Shown: piece by piece, positions 22,422 through 34,490 of the stretch
How the letters are laid out: each line of letters begins with the position of its first letter
How positions within the stretch are numbered: position 1 is the first letter of the stretch
Source: Clonostachys chloroleuca
Lineage: Eukaryota > Ascomycota > Sordariomycetes > Hypocreales > Bionectriaceae
Reading direction: 5' to 3'
DNA: 64,000 bases
Assembly (NCBI GenBank): GCA_037952775.1
Contig: JBANAY010000001.1
Coordinates: 1,984,001-2,048,000, forward strand
The notes under the pieces: generated by a model
Seen by the model: the letters and a program-made list of their open reading frames with translations, nothing else
Told to the model about the DNA's origin: nothing
Databases searched by the model: none
Translations under genes and position numbers: made by a program

Positions 22422-25400
22422 TTATGCAAATCTAAGCCCGAGACCTTGCGGGCTATCCAAGGACTCGATGCTCGCAACATCGCTACCGGAACGCCTATCC
22501 GAATCGACACTGTCATCGTCTGTGGAGACGGCCTGCTTTGTCCCATTTGTGCGAGTGCGCGGTGGGATTGCCAGCCGATTGGCAACTGCATTTTGCTGCG
22601 GATCATTGACAGTGATATTCACCATCCTCATCACTTCCTGGAGCACTGCTCCAGTCTCATCCATGGCCGCCAGAAAGCGGGCCAGCTCCTTGCACAAGTC
22701 CCACTCACCCTCGTTCATTGCCCTTGACAAAAGCCGCACCGACTGTTCGGTCGCTGCCTCAAGCTCTTCCAGGGTATGCAGCACGATCAAGTAGCCACCC
22801 GCCGTTTTCAGGGAACCTCGCTGTAAGGATTCCTCGAATAATTCCTGCGCGGGAGGAAGATAAGCAAACAGAGTCTTCCATTGTCGGACTTCCGTCTTTC
22901 GGGTGCACTGCAAAACAACATCGAGATACTCCTTGAAGGAGGAAAGCAGGGAAAGAACGCGCGGTAGAACAGCGTCTGCTGGTTCTGGTGACGTATCTAC
23001 CTCCTCGTCCAGAACACGGTGCAATAGCATTTCTAATCCGTGTGCAAAATACTCCAGCGATCGATATTGCTGTGCTAAAGCAGCCGCTTCCTCTGTCCGG
23101 TTGAGGCGGAGGTAAAAGCGAAGGATATCAGGTAGAACAAGATGAGTCTGTAAAGTTAGCAAGGAACTCTCCCATGAGGCTATCATCGTAGTAAATGGTA
23201 GTCTTACCCTGATTGCGAAGTGAAAGAAGGAGAATGATACATCTCTCCGCTGAACCAAATCTGACTCAACACCTAGAACAATTCCCTTCTCCAAAAGAAC
23301 AGACAGCGGGTAGAAGTCAACCGGGATGGACACTGCATTTGGTAGTTCTCTCGTGCTGCCATCGGATACAGCCTCGAGGACCTCGCCAAGGTCAGTCCAC
23401 GCCTTCAACTCCATCCCATCAAACACCCAAAGTGAGTCTTTCAATGCCAAAGGCCCTTGGGACGGAATGCTGTCCTCGCCCTGCCTAGTGATATTAAGTA
23501 GAGGTTGGTCCCTCATAGTTGCGTAGTATTCCACATTTTGTGCAATTACTCGCATATCGTATTTCAAATGTCCCTCGTCATTGAGCGAGGGTGATAATAA
23601 AACCAGCTTACCATCGACCAGGAAAATCACCGAGGCCACGACGACATCCTGCGAAGGGTCGCCATCACTAACCTGACTATCTGGTAGTAACCAACTTAAT
23701 GCTCGCACCCGTGCTGGCGATCTTATAATGCCGTGGAAGGCAATCTGCCCAACCTGGATGGGACGGATGGACCCATTGTATGGCGCAAGAATGTAGTGAT
23801 ATAGAAGATTTTCGTAGGTGTATACCAGAAGTGAATCGTCGCCTGAAGTGGTCACTAACACCACAGGTGCGGGAAGTTCCTCCCTATGAAGAACCCGTGC
23901 GTTATCTAAGGCGGTCTCGCGCGAGAACAATCGAAGTTCAAAGGACTTGTTGCTGCATTCAACTGCAGCGATGAGCACGTGCTGGTACCAGCACATGCCA
24001 CCGCGTACCTGGAACTCATTCTCTGCCGCCTCATTATCAAAGGTCTTCCATCTCCCACTGTTGACGCTGTAGTGGGCCAGTCCACGGCGACCCGCGACTG
24101 CAACATACCGGCCATCCGGAGAGATGACGGTTTGCCGTATCGGCCACTGTTTTAATAGATATGAAGCAGGCACTCTTGAGGTATGCCAGAGAAAAGGCTC
24201 TGCTGAGATGCTTGTGAGGTCAGGAAGATCATATCCCCGATAGACCATTACACTCGTAGGAGTTTGGAGGACGCTGCGGAGCACATTTGCCTCGTTGTAG
24301 CAGCCCGTCACCGCACTCTTAGCCATCTCCAGTGACCAAACTGCCTCATGCTGTCGCCCAACCATGAGGATCTCGGTTCCACCTCCAATCCAGGACGCCT
24401 CGGTGAGCCCGCGAAGCCACTCTTCGCCATTGATCTTAGAAATGATCTCTTCCGAGCCGAAACTATTACTGCCAAGCTTTCCATACATGGACCAGGTTGA
24501 CCATCCCTTCTCGAAGCCTGCAAAGAGACAATACCCATCTGGCGAATAGCTCAGTGTAGTGAAAGCACCAGAGGCGGAGGACGATACGGGGATCTGGTGT
24601 GTGTGCGAGAGCGTCACATTTCCAGCATAGTCGCGGACATAGTATACCTGAACGGATCCGTCTTGGCAGCCCACAGCAATCAGGGAGAATCGCGCGTTGA
24701 TAACGGCTCTCGTCGCATACTGCGATGCAGACTTGGGGATATGAAAACAGTGCCCCTTAAAGAGGCGCTTGGCGTCGGCTTCTTTCGCATCACGACTATC
24801 TGGACGATGATGGTAGCGCTGAACAGCAGACGCTCGTCCATCGTTGGTTATCCAAGTCATGAGGTTCATCGGGCGATCATAGGTCATCTCAGTGATAATG
24901 GCCTTTTTTTCCGTCCAGTCCATTTTGCTGATCAATTCCGTCTTCGTCTGTTTGCCCTCACCGTCAGGGGTCCATCGAATACATTGGACTGCAGCTGGTT
25001 TTCGGGTCGCAACGACTAGCTCGTCATCCAATGCCAAGGCACATTCGATCCCAGCATCAACCTTTATCACCATTCGAAAACGGACGCTGACGTCCCGGAC
25101 CCCGGAGCCTTCGCCAGGTCCCCAGAGAAAATCATCAGGTGGCAGGGCAGCCTGGCCGGGAGAAAGATGTTGCCTCCGGCGCTGGATGTTGTGATAGTTG
25201 GGAAAGGTTGATTTGTAAACGCTAGACTCGCCATCGGTGGCTAGAGAGTAGGTGATGAGATAACCATTGGATGTGTGCACGACGAGGATTGCCGAGTCTG
25301 GTCGAAGGAATAGATTGACATTGTCGCCGTAGAGGTGAATAGATGACTCGGATCGGACAACAGAAGCGAGAACCACGGTTGGCTAAAGGATAAAATATCA

Positions 25401-25852
25401 GAGCCCCGTTCTCCAAGAGCAAGACGAGCAAGAATCGATCCGTCTCTTACCTTTGTCTGCCATACGGTGATTGCGGTCTTGGTTATGACGGCGAACAGAT
25501 GACCAGTTCGTGAGACCCGGAGAGCGAGGATAGGATCTTTGAGGGGAATCGGGCCGACCGGTGTATCAGCCGCATTATTTTGGCGTGAGGGGTCTGTTGG
25601 ATCGTCATCTCGCTCGACAGACTGCACAGCTGGAGTCTTGGGTGTTTTGGGTGCCAGTGACGGGGTATCGGACGGGCCAGGCACTGCTAGCTTGGAACTG
25701 GAGTTGGAGATGGCATCGCTGGGCGGCAAGGAGGTAGCGGCCTCTGATTCGGGTATGGAGGACAGACCATCATGAGACTTGACGAGATGGGGGCTTGTGT
25801 TCCGACTGCTGCTCGTAGCATAGATGCGCGGAGTTGCTATGGGCCAGTACAT
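22422..25852 (-). CDS. RIC1: RIC1-type Golgi GEF subunit (Ribosome control protein 1 family)
   Basis: Exons 25852-25451, 25382-23208 and 23147-22422 join in frame to 1100 residues. The start MYWPIATPRIYAT and following text match the RIC1 family, including a serine/proline-rich insert near residues 20-100. The first half reads as beta-propeller blades (for example TKTAITVWQTK, GYLITYSL, GSVQVYYVRD, WSTWSMYGKLG, GGTEILMVGRQ). The C-terminal third is helical, with THLVLPDILRFYLRLNRTEEA and AHGLEMLLHRVLDEE characteristic of the RIC1 domain. Ric1 pairs with Rgp1 to activate Ypt6/Rab6 at the Golgi. Intron 2 (60 nt) is in frame and could be missed by ORF reading, but its GTAAGA, TGCTAAC and TTTACAG signals are clear. 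Confidence 0.9.
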
Positions 25853-26348
25853 CTCGAAGATGGCGCGACTCCCAGGTCAAGGGAGAACCAGCGCTGCAAC
25901 TTGAGAATCCGATGCGGCGACCGATCAATCATTTCCATGCATGACTTGTGGCCGTCGAGCGATTCCTGATGGCCATCAGGGGACGAATGCGTAATCAATG
26001 GCTGGGCAATGAGGCTCCTTGGCTGATACTTTGCACAGAGTTGGAGCTTGGGAGCTTACGGGAGCACTTGGCGCTAACCTAAACCACCAAACAGGGGCGG
26101 CGCCTCTTGAGCGTGCGTCATGTCGCTAAAAGATACCGCGGATAGATCGATCCATTTGCAGGGAACTCTGATTGCTGACGGCTGCTTCTATAGAGCCCAT
26201 GGATCTTATTATGTAACTAAACCCAATACCGTTCTTTCTGCCTTACGGCAATAACATGCCGGAGAGCAAGCCATGGCGTCTCAGCAAATCTCCTTCACCC
26301 ATTGCTCGCTGCCGGTAGCACGTACAGGCCCATTGCAACGATCAAATC
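25853..26348. other. Divergent promoter, RIC1 (-) and LPAY protein (+)
   Basis: A 496-bp spacer between two divergently transcribed genes. No TATA box is obvious and no ORF is supported. Confidence 0.5.
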
Positions 26349-27368
26349 ATGGGCGACAAGGCTGGCGATAGTGAGAAGGCGTCTGCCAAGGACAATAAGT
26401 CATGGAGCCCGTTTTCAGGGTCTAGATCGGGCCCTACACCAGCGGCAGGCCCATCCTCGTCTGCCGCGGCTGCACCTCACCCCAACGAGGAACCACTGCC
26501 AGCATATGATGCCTCGGAGGCCGCGGGGGTGCCGACTGTGAATGCACCCTTCCAGTTCCCTGCAGATGAGGAGCTTCCCGCATACTCTGCTACCAACTTT
26601 GCAGGCGGCTCAACCTCAAGCAGCCAGCCACTACACCAGCAGCCGCCAATCGCCATTCCTCAGGAGAAACCCGACGCAGCCTCGCCTTTCCTGATTGCAT
26701 ATGCACCGACGCTTCTCAATTATGGCATCACGGAGCAGACCTGGCGCTCGTTCCTCGAGACTGTGTCTGCGTTTCTAGCAGCAAAGGTCTCGGATAGAGC
26801 CGTCAGCCATGCTGCAGACATTGCCCGGGACATTGGCGAAGGACCCAAGAGTCTAGGCAAAAGCATCGCTTCACACACAAAGTCAGTTGGAAAGAACATC
26901 GCGTCCCAGGCAAAGCGCGGAAACGTCATCGGTGCCGCCTTTGGTGTGATTGGGGGTGCCATCTCCATACCCGTCCACAGCGCGCTGGCCACTGTCGGGA
27001 CTGCGGTTTCTCTGCCTTCTCACGCAATTGGAGCTGTCGTCAAGAAGCCCCAGACGCCATATCAGCGCGCCGTGGCCTATGTAGCCGTCGCCAACAAGAA
27101 GTGGTTTACGGGCCGCGGCTTACACGCAGTGCTTGCTCACTCACCTGAGCTGGAGCACTTGCTTGCGCTACCTACCGGGACCCTTGTCCAGAAAGCACAG
27201 GCAGAGGAAGCGCCCAGTGCAGCTATCCAGCTCAAGGCACTCGAGGAACATATTGCTGCGGTCCTGGTCCCAGAGAAGGCTCCGTTGGAACTATCAACCG
27301 GAACGCTGTGGCTGGTTTTGTTCCCTGTCTCTCCAGAAGTGAGGGAGGGGTCTGGAGTTAAGAACTAA
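26349..27368 (+). CDS. Hypothetical protein with LPAY motifs
   Basis: Uninterrupted ATG-initiated ORF of 339 residues. The first 110 residues are Ser/Pro/Ala-rich and probably disordered, with two LPAY motifs (EPLPAYDAS and EELPAYSAT), which resemble the PxY-type sites bound by WW domains of Nedd4/Rsp5 ligases (inference). The central part has an amphipathic repeat-like stretch (GKSIASHTKSVGKNIASQAKRG) followed by a glycine/alanine-rich hydrophobic segment (IGAAFGVIGGAISIP), which could insert in a membrane. The C-terminal half ends with a globular-looking stretch (ALEEHIAAVLVPE). Similar proteins occur in filamentous fungi without assigned function as far as I can tell; no catalytic motif is seen. 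Confidence 0.75.
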   Translation: MGDKAGDSEKASAKDNKSWSPFSGSRSGPTPAAGPSSSAAAAPHPNEEPLPAYDASEAAGVPTVNAPFQFPADEELPAYSATNFAGGSTSSSQPLHQQPPIAIPQEKPDAASPFLIAYAPTLLNYGITEQTWRSFLETVSAFLAAKVSDRAVSHAADIARDIGEGPKSLGKSIASHTKSVGKNIASQAKRGNVIGAAFGVIGGAISIPVHSALATVGTAVSLPSHAIGAVVKKPQTPYQRAVAYVAVANKKWFTGRGLHAVLAHSPELEHLLALPTGTLVQKAQAEEAPSAAIQLKALEEHIAAVLVPEKAPLELSTGTLWLVLFPVSPEVREGSGVKN

Positions 27369-28316
27369 ATGTAGGAGATGGATTACTTCTTGATATGATA
27401 CCTATTCATCAATGCGATTTCATTTAGGGTAATTGAGTGTTGCAAGACTCGTTTCATTCACATATGCAGTCTCGATGCTCAGTTGATGTCGACTTTGGGT
27501 ATGCATGTTCCCAGAGCCAACGCTACTTTGGTCACTGTATTTGGTCAGCACAGTTTCGCAGACCTGCTCGGGGTCGCCAGAGTAGAAATCCGCATGTTCA
27601 TCCTTTACTTGCTATCACATACATATCATAACTACCGACTCTCATTTAACTCAGCGAGGCATAGATGTATGTTCAGGAATATACGATTGCTCCTCGAAGT
27701 AAGTCGCGGCAACATCGCCAAAGACCATTTGAATATCTCATTTAGCAAAAACACAAATCAGATTAATGCAAGCACAACTAGTCCAATGCTATATATATAA
27801 TGGGTGTTGAACCTTTTTGTACTTGATCGGAGGGTGAATAAGCGGGTTGAGCCATCTTCAAGCGAACACTCCGACACTCCGATAGGCCGATCGATAGCGT
27901 TTCAGCACTACGCCGATTACTTAGCGCTCAACGCCTTATGCAGCTGCGGGGTACCAGCGCCCTACTTGTCGAGACCTACATGCAACGATGAAGACAATCC
28001 GTATTTGCCCACAGGGGCATCCGAAACCGGGACCAGGGTGCTGTACGGTATCGGTATGCCCCATTGATCAAAGTGCATACGGGGCACAGGTGCTATCCAG
28101 AGACACCGACCGGCCTAGTTGTTCGTAGGTAGATCAGCTGGTGTGCCGCCACTCAACACAGCGAGACACGGACAAAGACGGAGAATCGGTCTCTTCGTCA
28201 CTTACACGTCGATCTAAGACAGCGCTCGACCGCCTCGCCTCCAAAAGCAGTGGCGCTTGCCCAAATATATAATGCGTCGTCCGAAGCTTGTTCTCCTGGG
28301 CTCTCCCCGATCACAC
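27369..28316. other. Intergenic region upstream of the aminotransferase
   Basis: About 950 bp; two TATA-like stretches (around 27788-27798 and 28264-28271). No ORF with recognisable content. Confidence 0.45.
28264..28271 (+). promoter_or_regulatory. TATA-like box of the aminotransferase gene
   Basis: tatataat is 46 bp ahead of the chosen ATG at 28317, a fitting distance if transcription begins near 28295. Positional inference only. Confidence 0.4.
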
Positions 28317-30302
28317 ATGTCTTACTCGTCACACCCGACAGCAATACTAAGAATGTCTCCCGCCCTGATAAAGAGTTCCTGTGAGGGGCCATCGACTCTG
28401 TCTAACGCTCGGGTATCTCACCTGTCTTCCCGCCACGTGCAGTGTGTTCATAGTAAAGCATTGAGCTCCGATGCAATTCCTTCAGGCAAGAGTGCCCACT
28501 ATGAAGGCGGCCGTGGAAGGAACATGATCGACGAGATCACTGAGAGGAGAGCAAAGGCAGGAAAGCTGGTTGCAGGTATAGCTGCAGCATCAGATAGTGA
28601 CATGTTCAAGGGACCGGTAAGGCTTTAATGCAGATGATCTCACCAAGCTGCCATTGTTTTGAAACTGACTTTCCTTCTCCGTAGCAAACTGGGAAGCCAA
28701 AAGCTAAACGCTGGGATAGTATGTTATCACCAGACTCACCTATAAGAGGCTCATCTTCACTCCTCTTAAACACGCCCACTAACCTTCATCTCGCAACACA
28801 GACCATCTCAGCCAAGAAAGTCGGGAAAGGAAGCCATGCACCCTCAAGCAGGCAGCCAAATTTCTCAAGAAACCAGGACTGATCTCTCTTGGAGGCGGAC
28901 TGCCATCGAGCCAATTGTTCCCCATAGCCGAGCTCGGAATGAAAGTGCCCAAGTCACCCAACTTCTCCGAGCAGGCCACAATTGAGTCAGGACAGCACAT
29001 CTCTATTGGCAAATATGATGTCCGGGACCACGATAGCGAGTATGACCTCTCCATCGCCCTCAACTACGGCCAGTCAACCGGATCTGCGCAGATGATGCGT
29101 TTCATCACAGACACACACCGAGCTGGTCTGCCGCCCTCCCTACGCCGACTGGAGGGTATGCCAGACAATTGGCAGCACGGGTGCCCTAGAGCAGGCTATC
29201 CGCATGTTCTGCGACAAAGACCGCCAGGACTCTATCCTCACCGAGGAGTTTAGCTTCTCAACCGCACTCGAAACATTCGCCCCCCTTGGGATCAACATGT
29301 TCGGCGTCAAGATAGATGAGCAGGGACTCATCCCCGAGGCAATGGATGAGATGCTCAGCAACTGGGATGTCGCCGCCCGGGGCGGTGCCAGAAAACCACA
29401 CGTTCTTTACACCGTACCCTCGGGACAGAACCCAACAGGTGCCACCCAGGGCACCGAGCGGCGCAAGGCCATCTACCAAGTTGCGCAGAAGCACGACATC
29501 TACATCCTCGAGGACGAGCCATACTACTTCCTCCAGATGCAGCCCTACACCGGCGCCGACCAACCTCCCGCTGACGCCCCAGCCAGCGTGGACGAGTTCG
29601 TCTCGTCCCTGATCCCTTCACTGGTGAGCATCGACATCGACGGCCGCGTCATGCGCATGGACTCCTTCTCCAAGGTCCTCATCCCGGGCTCGCGGATGGG
29701 CTGGGTCGTGGCATCGGAGCAGATCATCGAGCGCTACCAGCGCCACGCCGAGGTGGCCAGCCAGGGCCCCAGCGGGCTGTCGCAGGTGGTCCTCTGGAAG
29801 CTCCTGGACGACACCTGGGGCCACGAGGGCTACTTCCAGTGGCTGATCAATCTCCGCGAGGAGTACACCCACAAGAGAGACAAGATGCTGGCGGCGTGCG
29901 AGGAGCACCTCCCTCAGAGTCTGGTAAGCTGGACGCCACCCGTTGCTGGCATGTTTGTAAGTCCCCCCTATTTCCTCCGAAATGTCGAATCATTCAAGTC
30001 CAAAACCCCCTATTGTCATCCTTGTTTTGCTAATGAGCTTTCAGATGTGGCTTACCGTCGACCACACCCAACACCCCTCTGGCGACGCAACCGACCTAAT
30101 CAAAATCGAGGAGGACATCTTCAACTCGTGCATCGAGAACGGCGTGTTAGTGGCCAGGGGATCCTGGTTCCTCACTGAGAAGGACAAGGCCCTGAAGGGG
30201 CTGTATTTCCGCGTGACATTCGCTTCCGCGAGCGGGGAGCAGATGAGCGAGGCAATCAGCCGTTTTGGCGAGGCTGTGAAGAAGAGCTTCGGTGTCAACT
30301 AA
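28317..30302 (+). CDS. Aromatic/2-aminoadipate aminotransferase (ARO8-like), with one apparent frameshift
   Basis: PLP-dependent class I aminotransferase in exons 28317-28616, 28685-28718, 28802-29956 and 30045-30302. Family marks: RRAKAGKLVAG, then SLGGGLPS, ALNYGQSTG, YTVPSGQNPTG, ILEDEPYYFLQ and the PLP lysine in SFSKVLIPGSRMGW. It is expected to transaminate aromatic amino acids and 2-aminoadipate. The third exon needs one single-base correction: the frame changes at 29111-29114 within an ACACAC run, between MRFITD and HTELVCRPPYADW, where homologues read through without an intron. The Ser/Arg-rich first ~70 residues might be a mitochondrial leader, but a later in-frame ATG at 28524 is possible. 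All introns have proper ends. Confidence 0.8.
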
Positions 30303-30564
30303 GCCTCCAAATCTCTTTCTCCTCCTCGAGTACGGGGGTGAAGAAGTATACCCAGTTTGATAAGTTATGCATGTATTTGAGGTTTACGCATGTCGCTCAT
30401 GAGGTTTTCATTTGATGGGTTGCATTAGAATGACAGGCATAATAGATATCCAAATTTGCATCTTTTATGTGAAAGCCGTTTTCATTTATACATTCTCAGG
30501 ATCATGACTCATTCCCATATTTACACGACGTAAAGAAAAAGGAAAGGAATATCAGTCATGTTAT
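30303..30564. other. Convergent spacer, aminotransferase and P450
   Basis: 262 bp between two facing stop codons; AT-rich 3' UTR sequence only. Confidence 0.5.
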
Positions 30565-32333
30565 TCAATCTTTGGCATCCCAAAAGGACACCATGACTCC
30601 TTGTGCAGGCCCCAAGGTAATGTCAGTCTTGAGCCGCGGTACACCGCCATCGAGCTCCTCCATGTGGCTCGTCACGCGCTCAAATCTCTGGAACAGCCGG
30701 CTGAGGACATAGCTGGTCTCCGTGAGGGCGAACTGCTGCCCGATGCAGATACGCGGGCCCGAGTTGAAGGGGATGTAGTAGTGAGGCTTGGGGTACCAGT
30801 GCTCCCAGCGCTCGGGGCTGAAGACTTTGGGGTCGGCGAACTTGTCCGAGGCCGGCGGGTAGAATTCCTCGCGGCGCTGCATGATGAGGGGAGAGTACGC
30901 GATCGGGGTGTCCTTGAGAACGGCGATCGGCTCGGTGCCATCCGGGCCACCGCCCCGAGGAATGGTGGTGTCCTTGAGAGCGAGGCGCACGTTGAAGGGC
31001 ACAATGGGGTAGAGGCGCAGCGTCTCGTTGACGACAGCCTTGAGGTAGGGCATGTTCTTCAGGTACTCGTAAGTTGGCAGGCCGTCCTTGCCCATGGTGC
31101 TCAGGATCTCAGCCCGCAGCTTCTTGACCGCCTCTGGGTGCCGTGCGAGCTCGTAGATGGCCCAGGAGAGCGTCGACGCCGTGGTGTCGCGGCCGGCGAG
31201 GAGGATGGCAACGAGCTGGTCCCTCAACACTTTGCGGTCGCGAGTGAAGCCAGCTAGGGCGTGGAGGAAGGTGTATCCCTTGTCAGCCTTGTTGTGCTTT
31301 TCAAGCTCCTCGGGGCTAAGTCGTAGGGTGCGCTCAATGTAGATGTTGACAAATCGGTTCATCGTTTCAAGGCCGGCCCAGTACGATGGCTTTGGGATGA
31401 CTTTGCGGAAGAATGCTGCGCGAGCTATGATGTTTTGCACGCGCTGAACCTCGTTGAATGCATCGGCAAATTCATTTTTAGGCGTTCTGCAAGAAAAGTT
31501 CGTCCTCGTGTTAGCATTGAGAAACAAAAGACGTAGTTCCAAGCCGAGAAGAGCAAACGAGAGACACTTACGAGAGGGACATAGTGTCCTTGCCCAGAAG
31601 AAACTCAGTCGTGACATCCAGTGTATACCGAAAAAAGAGATCAGAGATGTCAAACACCCTGCCATTGCCACTCCCAGGCTTAACCTCTTGATCATGGCTG
31701 CTCAAAGGACCGCAATTGTCAATAGCGCGGAAGAGAATCTTCATATGTGATTCGAAACAGTGCAGGTCGCTCACACGGTCTCGAGTAAACTGCGGTCGGA
31801 TAAGTTGACGACTGGCATGCCACTGCTCGCCGTCGGTCGTAAAGATGCTGTCCCCGAGGAAATCAGACCATTCCTTGTGGAACGGTTCGCCTTTGCCAAA
31901 GTCGTGAAACTGGGTTGCCAGGATAGCCTTGATGTTCTCCGGGTCGGCAGTGAAGACCACTCTCTTGTCGAGGACACGAGCTTCCACCGTCCAGACATTG
32001 TACTTGAGGAAGAATCCGTCCCGCCAATGCTCAAGGTTTCTGCTTTTCATGGTCTCTATGACCGCAACATACAAAACATCAAGCCCTTGAGGTTGAAGGA
32101 TAGTCTGTCAGCCGGGGGAGCTCTACTCACAAACAAATTGTTCTACAAGGAGACAAGGGCTACAAACCAAAAGGCAGATATGATGGCACACGAAAGCCAT
32201 ATTTCCCCAGCCGCTTAATACGGATATGCTCATTGACACGCAAGACAACATATCGGAGGAACAGTGCGGCAGCCAGGAAACCGACCACCGACTTGACAGT
32301 GAGGTGTCCAGCCACGGTCTCCACGATAGCCAT
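30565..32333 (-). CDS. Cytochrome P450, CYP52/CYP539-like
   Basis: Exons 32333-32168, 32085-31572 and 31486-30565 join in frame to 533 residues. A short N-terminal membrane anchor (VVGFLAAALFLRYVVL, about residues 16-31) leads into the catalytic domain. P450 motifs: C-helix WHASRQLIRPQF, I-helix AGRDTT, ExxR in NETLRLYP, PERW, and the heme loop FNSGPRICIGQQFALTE with its cysteine ligand. This heme-loop wording and the overall length resemble the microsomal alkane/fatty-acid hydroxylases (CYP52, CYP539 clades); the substrate is inferred only. Intron 1 has a GTTTGT donor and intron 2 a GTAAGT donor. No secondary-metabolite backbone gene lies next to it. Confidence 0.9.
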
Positions 32334-34490
32334 GGCAGGCAGTTAATCTCAGAACCACTATCAAATGTACAAAAAAGGAATACGGGGCTGTCCAAGGTAG
32401 GCAATTGGGAGGTAATAAAGATCTTGCTAAGCCATACGAGACAAGCATACAATGCTACGGCAGGGTGGAGGAGATGCCACCCAGGTTTTATAACTTTTGG
32501 AAAAAACACGCGTGCAGCTGGCCCATCCCGACCGCATCATGCGGGGATCATTCGGCGCTCTAGCTATTAACATGATACGTGCCGTCCGGAGCGTGGAGAC
32601 CTCTGAGCGATTAGACACCCTCCAATGGCTGAAACGCTGGGGCTGGGCACCCGATTGTGTCCTGCGAGGGTGTCCGGCAAGATGCGTGTATGCGGGGAAG
32701 GCCTGGGCATGCCATCATACCCTAACCATGATGGATGGCATCATGGATGGGACGAGAGAGCAGCCGAGGCAGAAGTTTGTAAAAAGCGGTTGCGAATTGG
32801 GCGGACGGAGAGGGTGGGGACCGGGCTGAAGCAACTAGGCGACCGGGAGAGATCCCATCGGGGAGATTGAGAGCCCCGAGCGCAAAGAGGGTGGGTGGTA
32901 TCGAGAATACGCAGCCAGGCGTGAAGCCTCGTGGCGACGATGCTTTGTGCTGGTTCTGTAGGTGTCAAAACTTCGCTCCCGTCGGACTCTCGGCTGGGCA
33001 CCGCGACGTGGATACCGGAATCAGGAACGCGCCTTTCGCTCTGCCGTGGGGTAAGTGGGCTTCCGGCCAACGGTTAATATCATGGTCCAGTTCGTAATTC
33101 GCTCCTTCGTTGAGACTGTCACCTGCTCGAAGCATGCAGCAGGGGCGGAGAGAGTACCCTGATGCTCATTCCTCCGTTGGGAAACAGCTGCTCGAGCGAG
33201 GGGACGAATCTTTCATCACCACTTTCGGAAGCCCTTTGTCCTCCTCTCTTTACCTGGTATCAACACTAGGTAGGGACCCTTGCATGCTGCCCACTCAATA
33301 AACTCAGACTGATGGATAGATACCTATGAGTCTCTCCGATTCGATTTCTACTGACGATGGTCACGGAGCAATGGAGCAATAAAAGGACTTTTGCTGGCTC
33401 AGCTGCCAATCAGATTGCTTCGGAGTCTCAAATCGGAGTCCGCGGGGATTGCCGTTGCGATTGTTTCCGCGAGATTGAATGCCTGGAATCTAAATTCAGA
33501 ACATTGGTGCTGAATGGTCAGATTCTATCGTCATTTCTCCATAGCTGCTATGTGTAACAATTGAGAACTTTTGAGTACTGAGAAGTGTTCTCCTCTAGCA
33601 AAGGCTCCGAGAGTGATGACGATTGAGCGCCCCAAAACATTCTCACCTTTGTGATAATGTATCTTAACATTTTCAACTATCCGTATATACCCCCAATAAA
33701 GAGAATAGATTCAAAGAGAGCCAAAAGACATGTTCATAGTTACACAATACTAAGCCGCACTAACAATAGATTACACATGAACTTTCATTTTTCGCCATAA
33801 TTTTGTGACATGTCGCGTAGCACATTGATGAACGGATTTTCCGTGCGAACAGGATCTCCAGGGTAGGTGGCGACAAAGACTCTCGAGCGGAGCATCACGT
33901 GATGCTCTGACACTTCCAGCTGCAAGCCACCCGCTGTTGAAGAACAGCAGTGACGTTTGATTCGTCACACAATACATGCCATGGGCAAGACGTAGGATCT
34001 TTCGCATTGTAGTCTTCGCAAAAAAAAGCCTTTCCTCCCTTCTACAGAAACATAGCCGCTTTGAAGCAAGCATAGCCTCCCAGCCACCTCAAACACCGAG
34101 AAGGGTGGCCCAACACGCTTGGAAATGAATGTATCACGTGACCACGGCTGACTCGCCTTTGTCGGTATCAAATCAAGAGAGGCTAACAAAGCGACACGAG
34201 ACAAGGCTTTGTCAACCCAAAGCTCAATTCTATGCAAGGCTTCTAGCTTCCATCAACCTCAACGTTTTAATTCCGACTGGGCACAACCCAGCGCATCTCC
34301 AACTCATCGCATTTTTTCCTTTCGCCCACCGAGCCCTGAGACTCAGAATCACGCAGCAAGACAAGTTTTTTGCATCCTACCCGTACTATCAGCGACAGCT
34401 CTACGCGTCGAGACGACGACGTTCGAGGTCGCAGGGCTATCGTCACAACCTCACACACCGAGTCAGTCCCTACTACTTGGCGACGCGACC
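32334..34490. other. Divergent intergenic region, P450 (-) and NAB2 (+)
   Basis: Over 2.1 kb between the two start codons. The open frame running into NAB2 from 34209 has an in-frame upstream extension but looks like 5' leader (see NAB2). Otherwise no supported ORF. Confidence 0.45.

Noticed and set aside
30601..31257. Plus-strand 218-codon ORF opposite the P450
   Set aside because: Antisense to the heme-binding exon; composition is that of a complementary shadow.
34209..34490. Upstream extension of NAB2 by 94 residues
   Set aside because: The extension is low-complexity leader-like text, while the family N-domain begins right after ATG 34491.
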